From JBBQED01 sp038320345 (GTDB lineage: Bacteria; Bacteroidota; Bacteroidia; AKYH767-A; OLB10): 64,000 nt of DNA. The translations under genes and the position numbers were made by a program. The stretch is from assembly GCA_038320345.1 (NCBI GenBank), contig JBBQED010000010.1, forward strand, positions 1-64,000, in the 5' to 3' direction. Shown piece after piece: positions 47,093-55,927 of this stretch (its first letter is position 1; every line of letters begins with the position of its first letter). The notes under the pieces are model-generated. The model did no database searches, had not been told where the DNA came from, and worked only from the letters and a program-made list of their open reading frames with translations.

Positions 47093-47581
47093 TTAGAGCA
47101 TACTATCGGCACTAAACAAAAACGGAAGGAGTTCCTTGACACTATGTGTGACTATAAATTTACCATCTCCCGCCTCCATGATCAAACGAATTTTATGGGC
47201 GTAACGATGTTCATATTCTGCCATAACCTGGCGACAGTCGCCACAAGGACTCACGGGCACTGAAGTTTTGCCACTTCCCTCTGGATATGCGGATATGGCG
47301 ATCGAACTAATTTTCACTCCGGGATGCTGAGCACCTGCCGCAAAGAGTGCAACACGTTCGGCACAAAGGCCAGATGGATAAGCTGCATTTTCTTGATTAC
47401 TTCCTTTTACAATAATTCCATTTTCGAGAATTACGGCAGCCCCAACATGAAAATGCGAGTAGGGTGCATACGCGTCATGAGCTGCAATTTTTGCTTCCCG
47501 GATCAGCTGCTGATCAGCCTCAGGTAACTCCGAAAAGGAAGTATATTCTTCAAAAGTACTGTCGAGTTTTATCTGGCGCAT
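47093..47581 (-). CDS. cdd: Cytidine deaminase
   Basis: This 162-residue zinc enzyme deaminates cytidine and deoxycytidine. Motifs are YSHFHVGAAVIL, the zinc/Glu motif CAERVALFAA and PCGDCRQVMAE. It has its own terminator, so it is probably transcribed apart from pdhA. Confidence 0.96.
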   Translation of the reverse strand: MRQIKLDSTFEEYTSFSELPEADQQLIREAKIAAHDAYAPYSHFHVGAAVILENGIIVKGSNQENAAYPSGLCAERVALFAAGAQHPGVKISSIAISAYPEGSGKTSVPVSPCGDCRQVMAEYEHRYAHKIRLIMEAGDGKFIVTHSVKELLPFLFSADSML

Positions 47582-47892
47582 ACTGGTTTAATTAATGAAC
47601 GAATATGGATCGTTCGATTATTATAAGGCGAAAGTTAATCTATTTAACAATTCTAATTTAAAAGAAAAATGGAAGTCCCTGCACATCTTTATCAATAATT
47701 GATTTTCTAATGGTAGTTACTACGATTAGAAAATCGATAACTTTCTCATAAGAGCACCCTTTTAAGCAAGGATCCAATCCGTGATAGTAATTGGGATTCA
47801 ATTCTCCTATTCGTCTCTCAGAACTTGCTTCGGAAACTTCAATTTAAAATGGTAAGCCAGCCACCGCGATAAATAACGGGATCCACTTCAAT

Positions 47893-47996
47893 TTGGGCAC
47901 CTGCCCTTCACTTCGTTTGGTCACCGGGCTTTCCGCTCATACTCCTCGCCCGGCTGAAGCCGTTCTGCGGGGTATCCGCTGCTATCCCTGGCGCGG
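47893..47996. repeat. GC-rich Bacteroidota-type interspersed element
   Basis: A GC-rich island in the 490-bp gap between cdd and the broken genes to the right. It starts GGGCACCTGCCC (a short hairpin), continues with CACCGGGCTTTCCGCTC and ends GGTATCCGCTGCTATCCCTGGCGC. From memory, this phrase order (GGGC..., CGGGCT.TCCGCT, TATCCCT..CGC) resembles non-coding elements found between genes in many Bacteroidota genomes. It does not code for a convincing protein. The flanking 47582-47892 holds nothing I can name. Confidence 0.55.
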
Positions 47997-48073
47997 AAAA
48001 ACAATTAGGTTCCCCGCTGTGCATTCATTTTTTATTTTTACTTTTAATCTACCTAACCCTAATCCACTTTTTT

Positions 48074-48388
48074 ATGAAAAACCTACTTTTAACCTGTTTG
48101 TTTGTTGTCGTTTCTATTGGTGTTTACAGTCAAACGGCATCTTTGGGAACTTATCCCTCTTCCCATTCGGGGCAGACCTATCGAAGTATTCATGATTATT
48201 TGGGGTTGAATGGTGCAAATACGCTGACAACAAATTCTTCCTTTTATAACAATAATGTCAATACTCTATTAAGAGAGTTTAAACCCTCCTATTTGCGATA
48301 TCCAGGAGGTACTCTCGCCAATTACTGGGACTGGAAGGAAGGGTGGCTCTTCAGAAATATGGCTGATAATGGTTGTCAACTAAAGTAA
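48074..48388 (+). pseudogene. N-terminal fragment of a secreted glycoside-hydrolase-like protein
   Basis: 104 residues with a signal peptide (1-19, ending VYSQ), then NSSFYNNNVNTLLREFKPSY and LRYPGGTLANYWDWKEGW, a pattern seen at the start of GH-A-type (arabinofuranosidase/heparanase-like) proteins of Bacteroidota. The frame stops just after ADNGCQ, where the sequence switches to the unrelated fragment at 48373. The catalytic part is missing, so it is a broken gene. Confidence 0.7.
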
Positions 48389-49017
48389 GTGCGGTAGCTG
48401 CGAATTCTGATCCTCAAAATAGCTATACTGCAAATGGGAAATATCTAATACAATTAGAACAAGTTAAAATAAATACTAAGGATTCACTTCTAAATTTATT
48501 AGCTACTGTTTCAGACAATTCATTGCAGTCAAAAAATGAAAAATTTATGACCCAATTTTATTTAAATCATATTTTTCAAACGCAATTCATATATTCTCAA
48601 CCTGAAACAGATTCTCTATTTTATATTGCTAACCTTTGCCCTTATTTAGGAGGCAAAGCCGTTTATAAAGCTAGGGCTGCTTTGCGCTGGGTAACGGATA
48701 CCTTGGTTTATGATGATGAAACAACATGTTTAATTTCTTCCATGCGATTAAAAGAAGAAGACAATGCAGGGGCAACCGTACAACTAATTGGCAATCCATT
48801 TTCAAAAAATTCAATGCTTCAGTTTAGTGCTGCTTTACAAGAAAAAGGTATAGTAAAAGTAGTTTCTTTACAGGGAGAAATTATTAAAGAAGAAATAATA
48901 CCTGAAAGTACAATTAGCCTCCCTTTAACAGGATTAAATTTACCCGGTGGTATGTACCTAATAAAAATTTACACCAAAATCACAACATTTAACACAGTTA
49001 AATTAGTTGTGCAATGA
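48373..49017 (+). pseudogene. C-terminal fragment of a T9SS surface protein
   Basis: 214 codons without a credible start: the only candidate is a TTG inside the preceding fragment, and a stop lies two codons before it. The content is the tail of a Bacteroidota surface protein: a linker FYIANLCPYLGGKAVYKARA, then a sorting domain (LIGNPFSKNSMLQF...GGMYLIKI...VKLVVQ). A similar linker occurs in the pseudogene at 50878. With 48074-48388 it forms a head-to-tail chimera joined out of frame. Confidence 0.7.
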
Positions 49018-49090
49018 GACTGAAATATTATTTTATTATATCGTTTTTTTTCAATTGCACCTGTGATGCGCAAAGAATGGACAATTTATG
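48979..49090 (+). repeat. 112-bp perfect direct repeat, copy 1
   Basis: Identical, base for base, to 50843-50954. This copy spans the end of the preceding fragment and the signal peptide start of the intact gene at 49014, so it is probably the source copy. Confidence 0.9.
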
Positions 49091-50495
49091 GCTTGTTGGG
49101 TATGAAAATTTTGCACCAATACCATGGGGAGGAACTAATCTTGATTTTAATTTAGGTACACCTAATATTTACTATGATTCACTAAGAATCATGCAATTGA
49201 ATAATACCGAAGCATTAATTTCTGATTCTGTCGGAAATTTGCTCTTCTACACCAATGGCATTTGGATAGCGGATGCAAGTAATGATACTATGCAAAACGG
49301 AAATGGGCTAAATCCCAGTTCCTACACGTCCTCGGTGTACAATACAGGGATTCGTGTAACCGGAGCTGATATGGTTTTACCCGATCCAGGTAATAGTAAT
49401 CAATATTATTTAATACATGAGACTCCGGGGGATGTAGCTTACCCCTATCCTGATTTTATTTATTATTCAATAATCGATATGAACCTAAATAATGGGTCAG
49501 GGGGGGTGGTTTCAAAAAATCAGGTAATTGTTGCTGATACATTTTTGTTAGGAAATGTTAATGCATGTAAACATGCCAATGGACGAGATTGGTGGGTAAT
49601 GTTCCCCGAAAAATCCGATTCAACTATTTATAATGTTTATTTACTCACTCCTGATGGATTTATTTATCAATCTAAACAAATAATGCAACCTTTATATGGG
49701 CAATCTGCATTCTCCCCAGATGGGTTAACGTTTGCGAGTTACGATTCATATACTGACCTTGCAGTTTACGATTTTGATCGTTGCAGTGGCATTTTTTCAA
49801 ATACGAGGCAAGTTTTAATTAACGATAGCATGGCTGGTTTTGGAATTAGTTTTTCTCCCGACAGCCGTAAAATTTATACGTCATCTGTTGAATACATCTA
49901 CCAATTTGATTTAGATAAACCCAGTCTTGCAGATTTTGATACCGTAGCGGTTTGGGATTCTACTTATTCCCCTTCACCTCCTTTTGCTACTATATTTTTT
50001 ACGCAGTATTTGAGACCTGATGGTAAAATTTATATAACAACTGGAAATTCAACATTAACATTGCACACTATTGATTATCCTGATAGTTCAGGGATTTCAT
50101 GTCAAGTCAACCAACATTCAGTAGTGTTACCAACATTAAACAATAGCACTTGCCCCACCTATATTAATTATTACTTAGGTCCGGTAGTGGGGAGCGTTTG
50201 TGATAGTTTGAGTGTTGGGTTAAATGAGCCGGGCGGGGTTGTTAATTTAAATGTAAGTGTTAGTCCTAACCCAGCTAAGGAGCAGTTTTATTTGGGATAT
50301 AGCTTACCAGGTAATAAAGATGGTTGGCTGGATATCAGCGATGCGAGTGGGAGAGTTATTGTACACCGGCGTTTGTACTGGAGTACAACCTCGCTGCTGA
50401 TGTACACTGATATTTTAAACTCCGGTTGTTATTTTGCAAGAGTTACGAGTGATGTTGGTGCAACACAAACTAAAAGGTTAATTGTTTTAAAGTAA
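49014..50495 (+). CDS. Secreted beta-propeller-like protein with T9SS sorting domain
   Basis: This 493-residue protein has a signal peptide (1-20, ending CDAQ). The body (about 25-390) has repeated WD40/propeller-like strands (LWLVGYENFAPI, LLFYTNGIWIAD, FSPDGLTFASYD, FSPDSRKIYTSS, YLRPDGKIYIT), then a sorting domain (VSVSPNPAKEQFYLGYS...CYFARV...KRLIVLK). Its ATG overlaps the previous fragment's stop. Function unknown; many Bacteroidota cell-surface proteins share this layout. Confidence 0.82.
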   Translation: MRLKYYFIISFFFNCTCDAQRMDNLWLVGYENFAPIPWGGTNLDFNLGTPNIYYDSLRIMQLNNTEALISDSVGNLLFYTNGIWIADASNDTMQNGNGLNPSSYTSSVYNTGIRVTGADMVLPDPGNSNQYYLIHETPGDVAYPYPDFIYYSIIDMNLNNGSGGVVSKNQVIVADTFLLGNVNACKHANGRDWWVMFPEKSDSTIYNVYLLTPDGFIYQSKQIMQPLYGQSAFSPDGLTFASYDSYTDLAVYDFDRCSGIFSNTRQVLINDSMAGFGISFSPDSRKIYTSSVEYIYQFDLDKPSLADFDTVAVWDSTYSPSPPFATIFFTQYLRPDGKIYITTGNSTLTLHTIDYPDSSGISCQVNQHSVVLPTLNNSTCPTYINYYLGPVVGSVCDSLSVGLNEPGGVVNLNVSVSPNPAKEQFYLGYSLPGNKDGWLDISDASGRVIVHRRLYWSTTSLLMYTDILNSGCYFARVTSDVGATQTKRLIVLK

Positions 50496-50842
50496 GTTCT
50501 ATTATTTTTAGTCCTTGTAGAACTTTCTCCTGGCGGAGAGCCCTTCTTTCTTTTTGCAAAAGAAAGAAGCAAAGAAAGGCACCACCGAAAACCAACCGGT
50601 GATGCATGGGGCGGGTCAGCGTTCTACCTTTACCATTGCTGTATAGGTTACCACATCACCGGTTCGCACTTTTCGCTGGACCGTCCACGCGCTACTGCGA
50701 AGCTTGTTTTGTTTGAACTTTTAACTCGTGCTCCGGTTTTATTTAGAACATCCCAATTTATAAAATGCTTATATTCGTTTGATGAATTCTTTATGTTAAG
50801 TATCCTTATATAATTTGCATGGTCATAACTATTTGTAATAAT
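50496..50842. other. Gene-free stretch with a long palindrome
   Basis: A perfect 12-bp inverted repeat, CTTCTTTCTTTT-TGC-AAAAGAAAGAAG (about 50548-50574), lies in a GC-richer patch, followed by AT-rich DNA up to the second repeat copy. No open frame is convincing. Confidence 0.6.
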
Positions 50843-50954
50843 ATCACAACATTTAACACAGTTAAATTAGTTGTGCAATGAGACTGAAATATTATTTTAT
50901 TATATCGTTTTTTTTCAATTGCACCTGTGATGCGCAAAGAATGGACAATTTATG
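50843..50954 (+). repeat. 112-bp perfect direct repeat, copy 2
   Basis: Exact copy of 48979-49090. It carries the signal peptide start of the 49014 gene and ends in the middle of codon TG|A, where it meets an unrelated 3' gene fragment. Confidence 0.9.
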
Positions 50955-51388
50955 ACCTTGATTCAATTCAAATTAATAAATTAACCAATATTGCCTATTT
51001 AAATCCGATTTATGGTGGTGTAGCTGTTTATGCAGCAAGAGTAATGCTTGATATTGACTTGAATGACTCGCTTGAAGAAAAATCGAATTCAAGAATCAGA
51101 AATATAGCAGAAGAAATTGTAAATATTTCAAATTCAAGTGATTATACCATGCACCCTAATCCTGCCAATGATGAAATTATAATTAGGTTTAATGATCTTG
51201 AGAATGAAAAAGTCGATCTCGAAATTCACAATTCTTTAGGTTCAATTGTATTAAGCAAAAAGAATTGTTTAATTAATGGAAAAACCCTTAAATTAGATGT
51301 TTCGCATTTGAACGCAGGATATTATCAGGTTGGCATTTTATATGCTAAGAAGTCTTTCCAATTTAAGCAATTGATAATTATTAAATAG
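50878..51388 (+). pseudogene. Chimeric pseudogene: copied signal peptide joined out of frame to a T9SS-protein tail
   Basis: The copied ATG at 50878 gives the same signal peptide as the 49014 gene but meets a stop (TGA at 50953-50955) formed exactly at the repeat boundary. The remaining sequence is in another frame: a linker INKLTNIAYLNPIYGGVAVY and a sorting domain (MHPNPANDEIII...GYYQVGI...QLIIIK) ending at 51388. Its front part is lost. Another nearby start (GTG/ATG at 50927) would give a 153-residue protein without a signal peptide, which is unlikely to be functional. Confidence 0.75.
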
Positions 51389-51391
51389 ATA

Positions 51392-52402
51392 ATGATTTTT
51401 AAAAATCAATTAAGCAAGTACACACAGCAATTATTATTGTTGTGTGTACTCTCATTAATTTATACAACAGCGGAAGCTCAGCTTAATTTGGTCCCAAATG
51501 CTAGCTTTGAAGTGTATGATTCATGCCCATATTTCATTTCAAGTACCAATTATAATTTGGGAATCAACTTGGCTTCACCTTGGTTTCAACCTAATAACAA
51601 TGGAAATAGTACCGATTATTTTAATGCCTGCGATTCAACATTAAATCAAATGGGTATTCCTTTCAATTACGAAGGTTATCAAATAGCTCATACAGGAGTA
51701 GGATATGCTGGCTTTTCAACAGGAGCAATTACATTGTTTTTACCAATTCGAGAATATTTGGAAGTCGAATTAGCGGATACTTTAATTGCCGGAAATAAAT
51801 ACTGCGTTGAATATTATGTTTCTCATGCTAACTTTTCTGATCGGTCAACTGATAATATTTCTACCTATTTCAGTAATAATGCTGTATATGGAACAGATTA
51901 TTTAGTGTTAAACTATGTTCCACAAATTAACAGCCCTGTTGGTGTTGTAATAGATGATACTTTAATTTGGGTGCAGGTATATGGAGAATATATTGCAAAT
52001 GGTGGTGAAAGATTCATGACAATAGGAAATTTTAGCACCGATTCTAATACAACTTTGGTATTTAACAATTATGGCACTCATCCCTATGCCTATTATTATA
52101 TTGATGATGTTTCTGTGATTGATTGTACCAATACCGGAATTCCAGATAGCAACTTGGGTAAGGACTTGGAACTTTACCCTAACCCAGTAAAAGATATTTT
52201 GAATATAAAGTTTGGAAATTCAGGAGAAAGCAACCACGAATGTTTGCTCACGGATTTAGCTGGGAAAACTATTTTTCGAAGGACATATAACCAAGAATCG
52301 GAAATTCAGATAAACCTCAGTACTTGCTCACCTGGAATTTATTTTTTAACCATTTTTGATGGTAAAAGTTTCGTTACTCGCAAAGTAGTGCACCTATTTT
52401 GA
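51392..52402 (+). CDS. Secreted jelly-roll-like T9SS protein, tandem copy A
   Basis: This 336-residue protein has a signal peptide (about 1-29, ending AEAQ). The domain (about 30-250) has LVPNASFEVYDSCP, PWFQPNNNGNSTDYFNAC, YREYLEVEL-like VELADTLIAGNKYCVEYYVS, GERFMTIGNF and YYYIDDVSVIDC, a layout known from Bacteroidota surface and OmpA-linked proteins and resembling carbohydrate-binding jelly rolls. A sorting domain follows (LYPNPVKDILNI...GIYFLTI...RKVVHLF). Its sister at 52593 is mostly identical at the protein level. Ligand unknown. Confidence 0.85.
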   Translation: MIFKNQLSKYTQQLLLLCVLSLIYTTAEAQLNLVPNASFEVYDSCPYFISSTNYNLGINLASPWFQPNNNGNSTDYFNACDSTLNQMGIPFNYEGYQIAHTGVGYAGFSTGAITLFLPIREYLEVELADTLIAGNKYCVEYYVSHANFSDRSTDNISTYFSNNAVYGTDYLVLNYVPQINSPVGVVIDDTLIWVQVYGEYIANGGERFMTIGNFSTDSNTTLVFNNYGTHPYAYYYIDDVSVIDCTNTGIPDSNLGKDLELYPNPVKDILNIKFGNSGESNHECLLTDLAGKTIFRRTYNQESEIQINLSTCSPGIYFLTIFDGKSFVTRKVVHLF

Positions 52403-52589
52403 GAATGAAAAAGTTGATCTCGAAATTCATAATACTTTAGGTTCCATTGTATTAAGCAAAAAGAATTGTTTAATTAATGGAAAAACACTTAAATTAGATG
52501 TTTCGCATTTGAACGCAGGATATTATCAGGTTGGCATTTTAAATGCTCAAAAGTCTTTCCAATTTAAGCATTTGATAATTATTAAATAG
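52401..52589 (+). pseudogene. Orphan sorting-domain remnant
   Basis: 63 codons, still open, that repeat the end of the 50878-51388 pseudogene (ENEKVDLEIHNTLGSIVLSK...LNAGYYQVGI). It has no start of its own and is a by-product of the tandem duplication. Confidence 0.75.
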
Positions 52590-52592
52590 ATA

Positions 52593-53597
52593 ATGATTTT
52601 TAAAAAACAAATATGGAAGTACACCCATCAATTAGTATTGTTGTGTGTACTTTCATTAATTTATACAACAGCGGAAGCTCAGCTTAATTTGGTCCCAAAT
52701 GCTAGCTTTGAAGTGTATGACACTTGCCCATATTCAATTTCTGGAACAGTATATAAAGGAATTGAATATGCTATTCCTTGGTTCCAACCCAATAACAATG
52801 GAAACAGTACTGACTTATTTAATGCCTGCGATACTTCTATAAATCTCTGTAGTGTTCCATATAATTATGAAGGATTTCAAGTAGCTAAGACTGGTATTGG
52901 TTATGGAGGTTTTATTTCAGGTATAATTAATTTTTCAAATCCATATCGTGAATATTTGGAAGTAGAATTAACTGATACTTTAATTGCAGGAAATAAATAC
53001 TGTGTTGAATATTATATCTCTCATGCCAACTTTTCAGATAGGTCAACTGATAATATATCTGCTTATATAAGTAATGCTGCAGTATTTGGTACAGATTATT
53101 TAAGATTAAATTACGTCCCTCAAATTAACAGTCCAGTAGGAGTAGTAATTGATGATACCTTAAATTGGGTACAGGTATATGGAGAGTATATTGCAACCGG
53201 TGGCGAAAGATTCATGACAATAGGAAATTTTAGCACTGATTCAAATACAACTTTGGTATTTAACAATTATGGCACTCATCCCTATGCCTATTATTATATT
53301 GATGATGTTTCAGTTATTGACTGTACAAATACTGGGTTACCAAATAACAACTCAGGCAAAGATTTAGAACTTTACCCCAACCCTGTAAAAGATATTTTGA
53401 ATGTGAAGTTTGGAAATTTAGGAAAAAGCAACCACGAATGTTTGCTTACGGATTTAGCTGGGAAAACTATTTTTCGAAGGACATATAACCATGAATCAGA
53501 AATTCAGATAAACCTCAGTACTTACTCACCTGGAATTTATTTTTTAACCATTTTTGATGGTAAAAGTTTCGTTACTCGCAAAGTAGTGCACCTATAA
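52593..53597 (+). CDS. Secreted jelly-roll-like T9SS protein, tandem copy B
   Basis: This 334-residue protein has the same layout as copy A: signal peptide, LVPNASFEVYDTCP, FQPNNNGNSTDLFNAC, VELTDTLIAGNKYCVEYYIS, GERFMTIGNFSTDSNTTLVF, YYYIDDVSVIDC and a sorting domain ending RKVVHL. Differences cluster in the loop around residues 45-110, the part most likely to face a ligand, while the region from about 150 on and the sorting domain are nearly unchanged. This pattern suggests diversification of the binding face after duplication. Confidence 0.85.
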   Translation: MIFKKQIWKYTHQLVLLCVLSLIYTTAEAQLNLVPNASFEVYDTCPYSISGTVYKGIEYAIPWFQPNNNGNSTDLFNACDTSINLCSVPYNYEGFQVAKTGIGYGGFISGIINFSNPYREYLEVELTDTLIAGNKYCVEYYISHANFSDRSTDNISAYISNAAVFGTDYLRLNYVPQINSPVGVVIDDTLNWVQVYGEYIATGGERFMTIGNFSTDSNTTLVFNNYGTHPYAYYYIDDVSVIDCTNTGLPNNNSGKDLELYPNPVKDILNVKFGNLGKSNHECLLTDLAGKTIFRRTYNHESEIQINLSTYSPGIYFLTIFDGKSFVTRKVVHL

Positions 53598-53627
53598 TCA
53601 AACTTTATTGATATCCCCGTTCTGCAA

Positions 53628-53828
53628 TTATTTAAACTTAGTTTCATCAACACTGAAAACTAATTCTAATTCATTATTGTAGACGCTTCCATTAATTCGT
53701 TGATCAGGGAAGGTCCACCGTAAGTCTGGTCTATCAGCGGGATCAAGTCCATGAACTATATTATAATTTCCTCTTCGACCTTGTAAGAAAATGTTTCCAA
53801 ACTCAAAATAAATTAAACTATTTCTCAA
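53628..53828 (-). pseudogene. Possible gene remnant
   Basis: About 66 codons on the minus strand, with a protein-like end (GRRGNYNIVHGLDPADRPDL, FSVDETKFK) but no ATG and a stop only a few codons upstream. It fits the broken nature of this region. I cannot assign a family and it may be chance. Confidence 0.3.
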
Positions 53829-53938
53829 TAAGTTGGATACGCATCAATTAAAAAGCGCGCATAGCCCAACTTGTCCCTGAGCTTCCCTTGGGATTTTCAA
53901 ATTGGTAATTTTCAAATTATTCCGAACTCACTGCGGAA

Positions 53939-55111
53939 TTAATTAAAGTACTCCTTCATCCTTTCAAAGAAACTCTTATCTCCTTTGCCGGGTTTTGGTT
54001 TGAAGTTTTCAGAATCACGAAGTTTTTCGAGTGTCTTTTTTTCCTCTGTACTTAATTGCTGTGGGGTCCAAACATTAATGTTCACCATTAAATCTCCACG
54101 TGAATAAGAATTCAATTGTGGAATTCCTTTGCCTTTTAAGCGAAGTACTTTTCCTCCCTGTGTTCCAGGTTCGATTTTAATTTTCGCTTTTCCTTCCAGG
54201 GTTGGTACTTCGATTGAAGTTCCGATAGTAGCATCAATAAAACTGATATATAAATCATACATCAGATGATCACCATCACGCTGTAACTGTGGGTGTGGAA
54301 TTTCTTCAATGATAATCAATAAATCTCCCGGAATCCCCCCACGCTCTGCCGCATTTCCTTTTCCGCTAACAGTGAGTTGCATTCCTTCACCAACTCCCGG
54401 TGGAATATTAATACTGATTACTTCTTCTCCGGTTTGCGTTCCTGAACCCTGACAAGCTTTACATTTATTGGCAATCACTTGTCCTTCACCCTGACAAGTA
54501 GGGCAGGTAGTGATCGTTTGCATCTGACCTAAAAAACTATTGGTCACTCTTCTCACCTGACCACTTCCTTTGCAAGTTCCGCAGGTGCTGAATGAGCCTG
54601 TTCCGGCTTGAGCACCGGATCCACCGCAAGTAGTACAGGAAACAGCTTTGTTAACTTTTATTTTTTTCTCAACTCCTTTAGCAATTTCTTCGAGAGTTAA
54701 TTTTACTTTAATCCGCAGATTACTTCCACGGTTCACCGCTCTACGACCACCGCCACCGCTTCTTCCACCACCAAAAAAACTTTCGAACGGATTTCCTCCT
54801 CCACTACCGAAAATATCTCCAAACTGACTGAAGATATCTTCCATATTCATTCCTGCACCGCCACCACCATAACCGGCTCCTGCACCACTCATTCCATTAT
54901 GTCCGAACTGATCGTAACGTGCTTTTTTATCGGGATTGCTGAGTACTTCATAGGCTTCAGCAGCTTCTTTAAACTTTTCTTCTGCTTCTTTATCACCCGG
55001 ATTTTTATCAGGGTGAAATTTAAGCGCCATCTGCCGGTAAGCTTTTTTAATTTCAGCTTCAGCAGCACCTTTTGTTACTCCAAGTATTTCGTAATAATCG
55101 CGTTTTGCCAT
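53939..55111 (-). CDS. dnaJ: Chaperone DnaJ
   Basis: This 390-residue type I J-protein stimulates DnaK. J-domain with HPD (LKFHPDKNPG, about 30-39), Gly/Phe-rich region (about 75-125), four zinc motifs (CTTCGGSG, CGTCKGSG, CPTCQGEG, CKACQGSG), and C-terminal substrate-binding domains. It follows grpE by 44 bp in an operon; dnaK is not in the window. Confidence 0.97.
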   Translation of the reverse strand: MAKRDYYEILGVTKGAAEAEIKKAYRQMALKFHPDKNPGDKEAEEKFKEAAEAYEVLSNPDKKARYDQFGHNGMSGAGAGYGGGGAGMNMEDIFSQFGDIFGSGGGNPFESFFGGGRSGGGGRRAVNRGSNLRIKVKLTLEEIAKGVEKKIKVNKAVSCTTCGGSGAQAGTGSFSTCGTCKGSGQVRRVTNSFLGQMQTITTCPTCQGEGQVIANKCKACQGSGTQTGEEVISINIPPGVGEGMQLTVSGKGNAAERGGIPGDLLIIIEEIPHPQLQRDGDHLMYDLYISFIDATIGTSIEVPTLEGKAKIKIEPGTQGGKVLRLKGKGIPQLNSYSRGDLMVNINVWTPQQLSTEEKKTLEKLRDSENFKPKPGKGDKSFFERMKEYFN

Positions 55112-55155
55112 CTCTTAAATTCTTCCGTTGGAACGGATTTTTCTACTTTATTAAA

Positions 55156-55731
55156 TTAATTACCTACCACTACTTTTGCATAACGGATTACTTTGTCTTG
55201 CAGGTAATATCCTTTTTCTACTTCGTCAATTACTTTTCCTTTTTTAGTAGGATCTTCAACAGGAACATTTGTTATCGCTTCATGTAAATCCACATCGAAT
55301 TCAGTTCCGATACTATTCATGGCTTTTAGTCCACGTTGTTCCATTACCCCCGCCATTTTGTTGTGAATTAAAAGCACGCCATCTTTTAAAGGACTATTTT
55401 CTACTGATTCCAAAGCTTTAAGAGCGCGGTCAAAATCATCCAAAACAGGCAAGAGGGCAATCAAAATATCAGAGCCAGCCGTCTTTATTAAATCTATTCT
55501 TTCTTTCATGGTTCTGCGTTTGTAGTTGTCAAATTCCGCTGCCAAACGCATGTGTTTATCTTTCCATTCTGTCACCTCTATTTCCAATTTAGCGATAGGA
55601 TCTTCGTCCAATGGCTGTTGTTCGGAAGCTTCTATGGTAGAAGCGAGATTCAATTCATCCGTAACTGGATTGTTTTTTTCAGATTTAGCTTCCTGATTTT
55701 CAGTAGATTCAGTTGTATGTTGTTGTTCCAT
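55156..55731 (-). CDS. grpE: Nucleotide exchange factor GrpE
   Basis: This protein is about 191 residues. I prefer the ATG at 55731 (MEQQHTTEST), which gives the usual acidic, disordered N-terminus; an ATG at 55809 adds 26 non-typical basic residues and cannot be excluded because a TACTTTCG box lies at 55833-55840. Long helix (about 45-95), FDNYKRRTMKER, LLPVLDDFDRAL and GTEFDVDLHEAI are family marks. First gene of grpE-dnaJ. Confidence 0.93.
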   Translation of the reverse strand: MEQQHTTESTENQEAKSEKNNPVTDELNLASTIEASEQQPLDEDPIAKLEIEVTEWKDKHMRLAAEFDNYKRRTMKERIDLIKTAGSDILIALLPVLDDFDRALKALESVENSPLKDGVLLIHNKMAGVMEQRGLKAMNSIGTEFDVDLHEAITNVPVEDPTKKGKVIDEVEKGYYLQDKVIRYAKVVVGN

Positions 55732-55832
55732 TTTTCGTTTTCCAGAAGTAAAAGGTAGTTTGAATTTCATTGCTTGTCTGGCGCGACTTTCAAATATGCT
55801 GCCAGCCACTAATTTGACGTCATTTTGGCAGG

Positions 55833-55840
55833 CGAAAGTA
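55833..55840 (-). promoter_or_regulatory. Likely -7 promoter box of grpE-dnaJ (TACTTTCG)
   Basis: One base off TAnnTTTG. It would place the transcript start near 55824. Confidence 0.35.
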
Positions 55841-55927
55841 CAGTAAATAAAGGGGTTTTCGGTGCGGATTACTTTCCAGATTTTCAGAAAGCTGTTCAGG
55901 GTTGGAGTGCCGTGTAAATCAGGTTAT

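Larger units (their letters stand above)
51200..53597 (+). repeat. 1.2-kb tandem duplication
   Basis: Two diverged copies with a period of 1201 bp: 51200-52400 and 52401-53597. Each has the last part of a sorting domain, a stop codon, then a gene beginning MIFK at the same distance. The first gene's stop (TTTTGA) is created at the junction; the second ends CACCTATAA. Confidence 0.85.

Noticed and set aside
47093..47581. Riboswitch upstream of purL, acs or cdd
   Set aside because: No aptamer core (purine, TPP, SAM or cobalamin type) could be recognised in the leaders; purL's leader is only about 30 nt from its promoter box.
50927..51388. 153-residue protein starting GTG/ATG inside the 112-bp repeat
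   Set aside because: It reads the copied signal-peptide region in the wrong frame, has no export signal, and its sorting domain would be useless without one; treated as a pseudogene.
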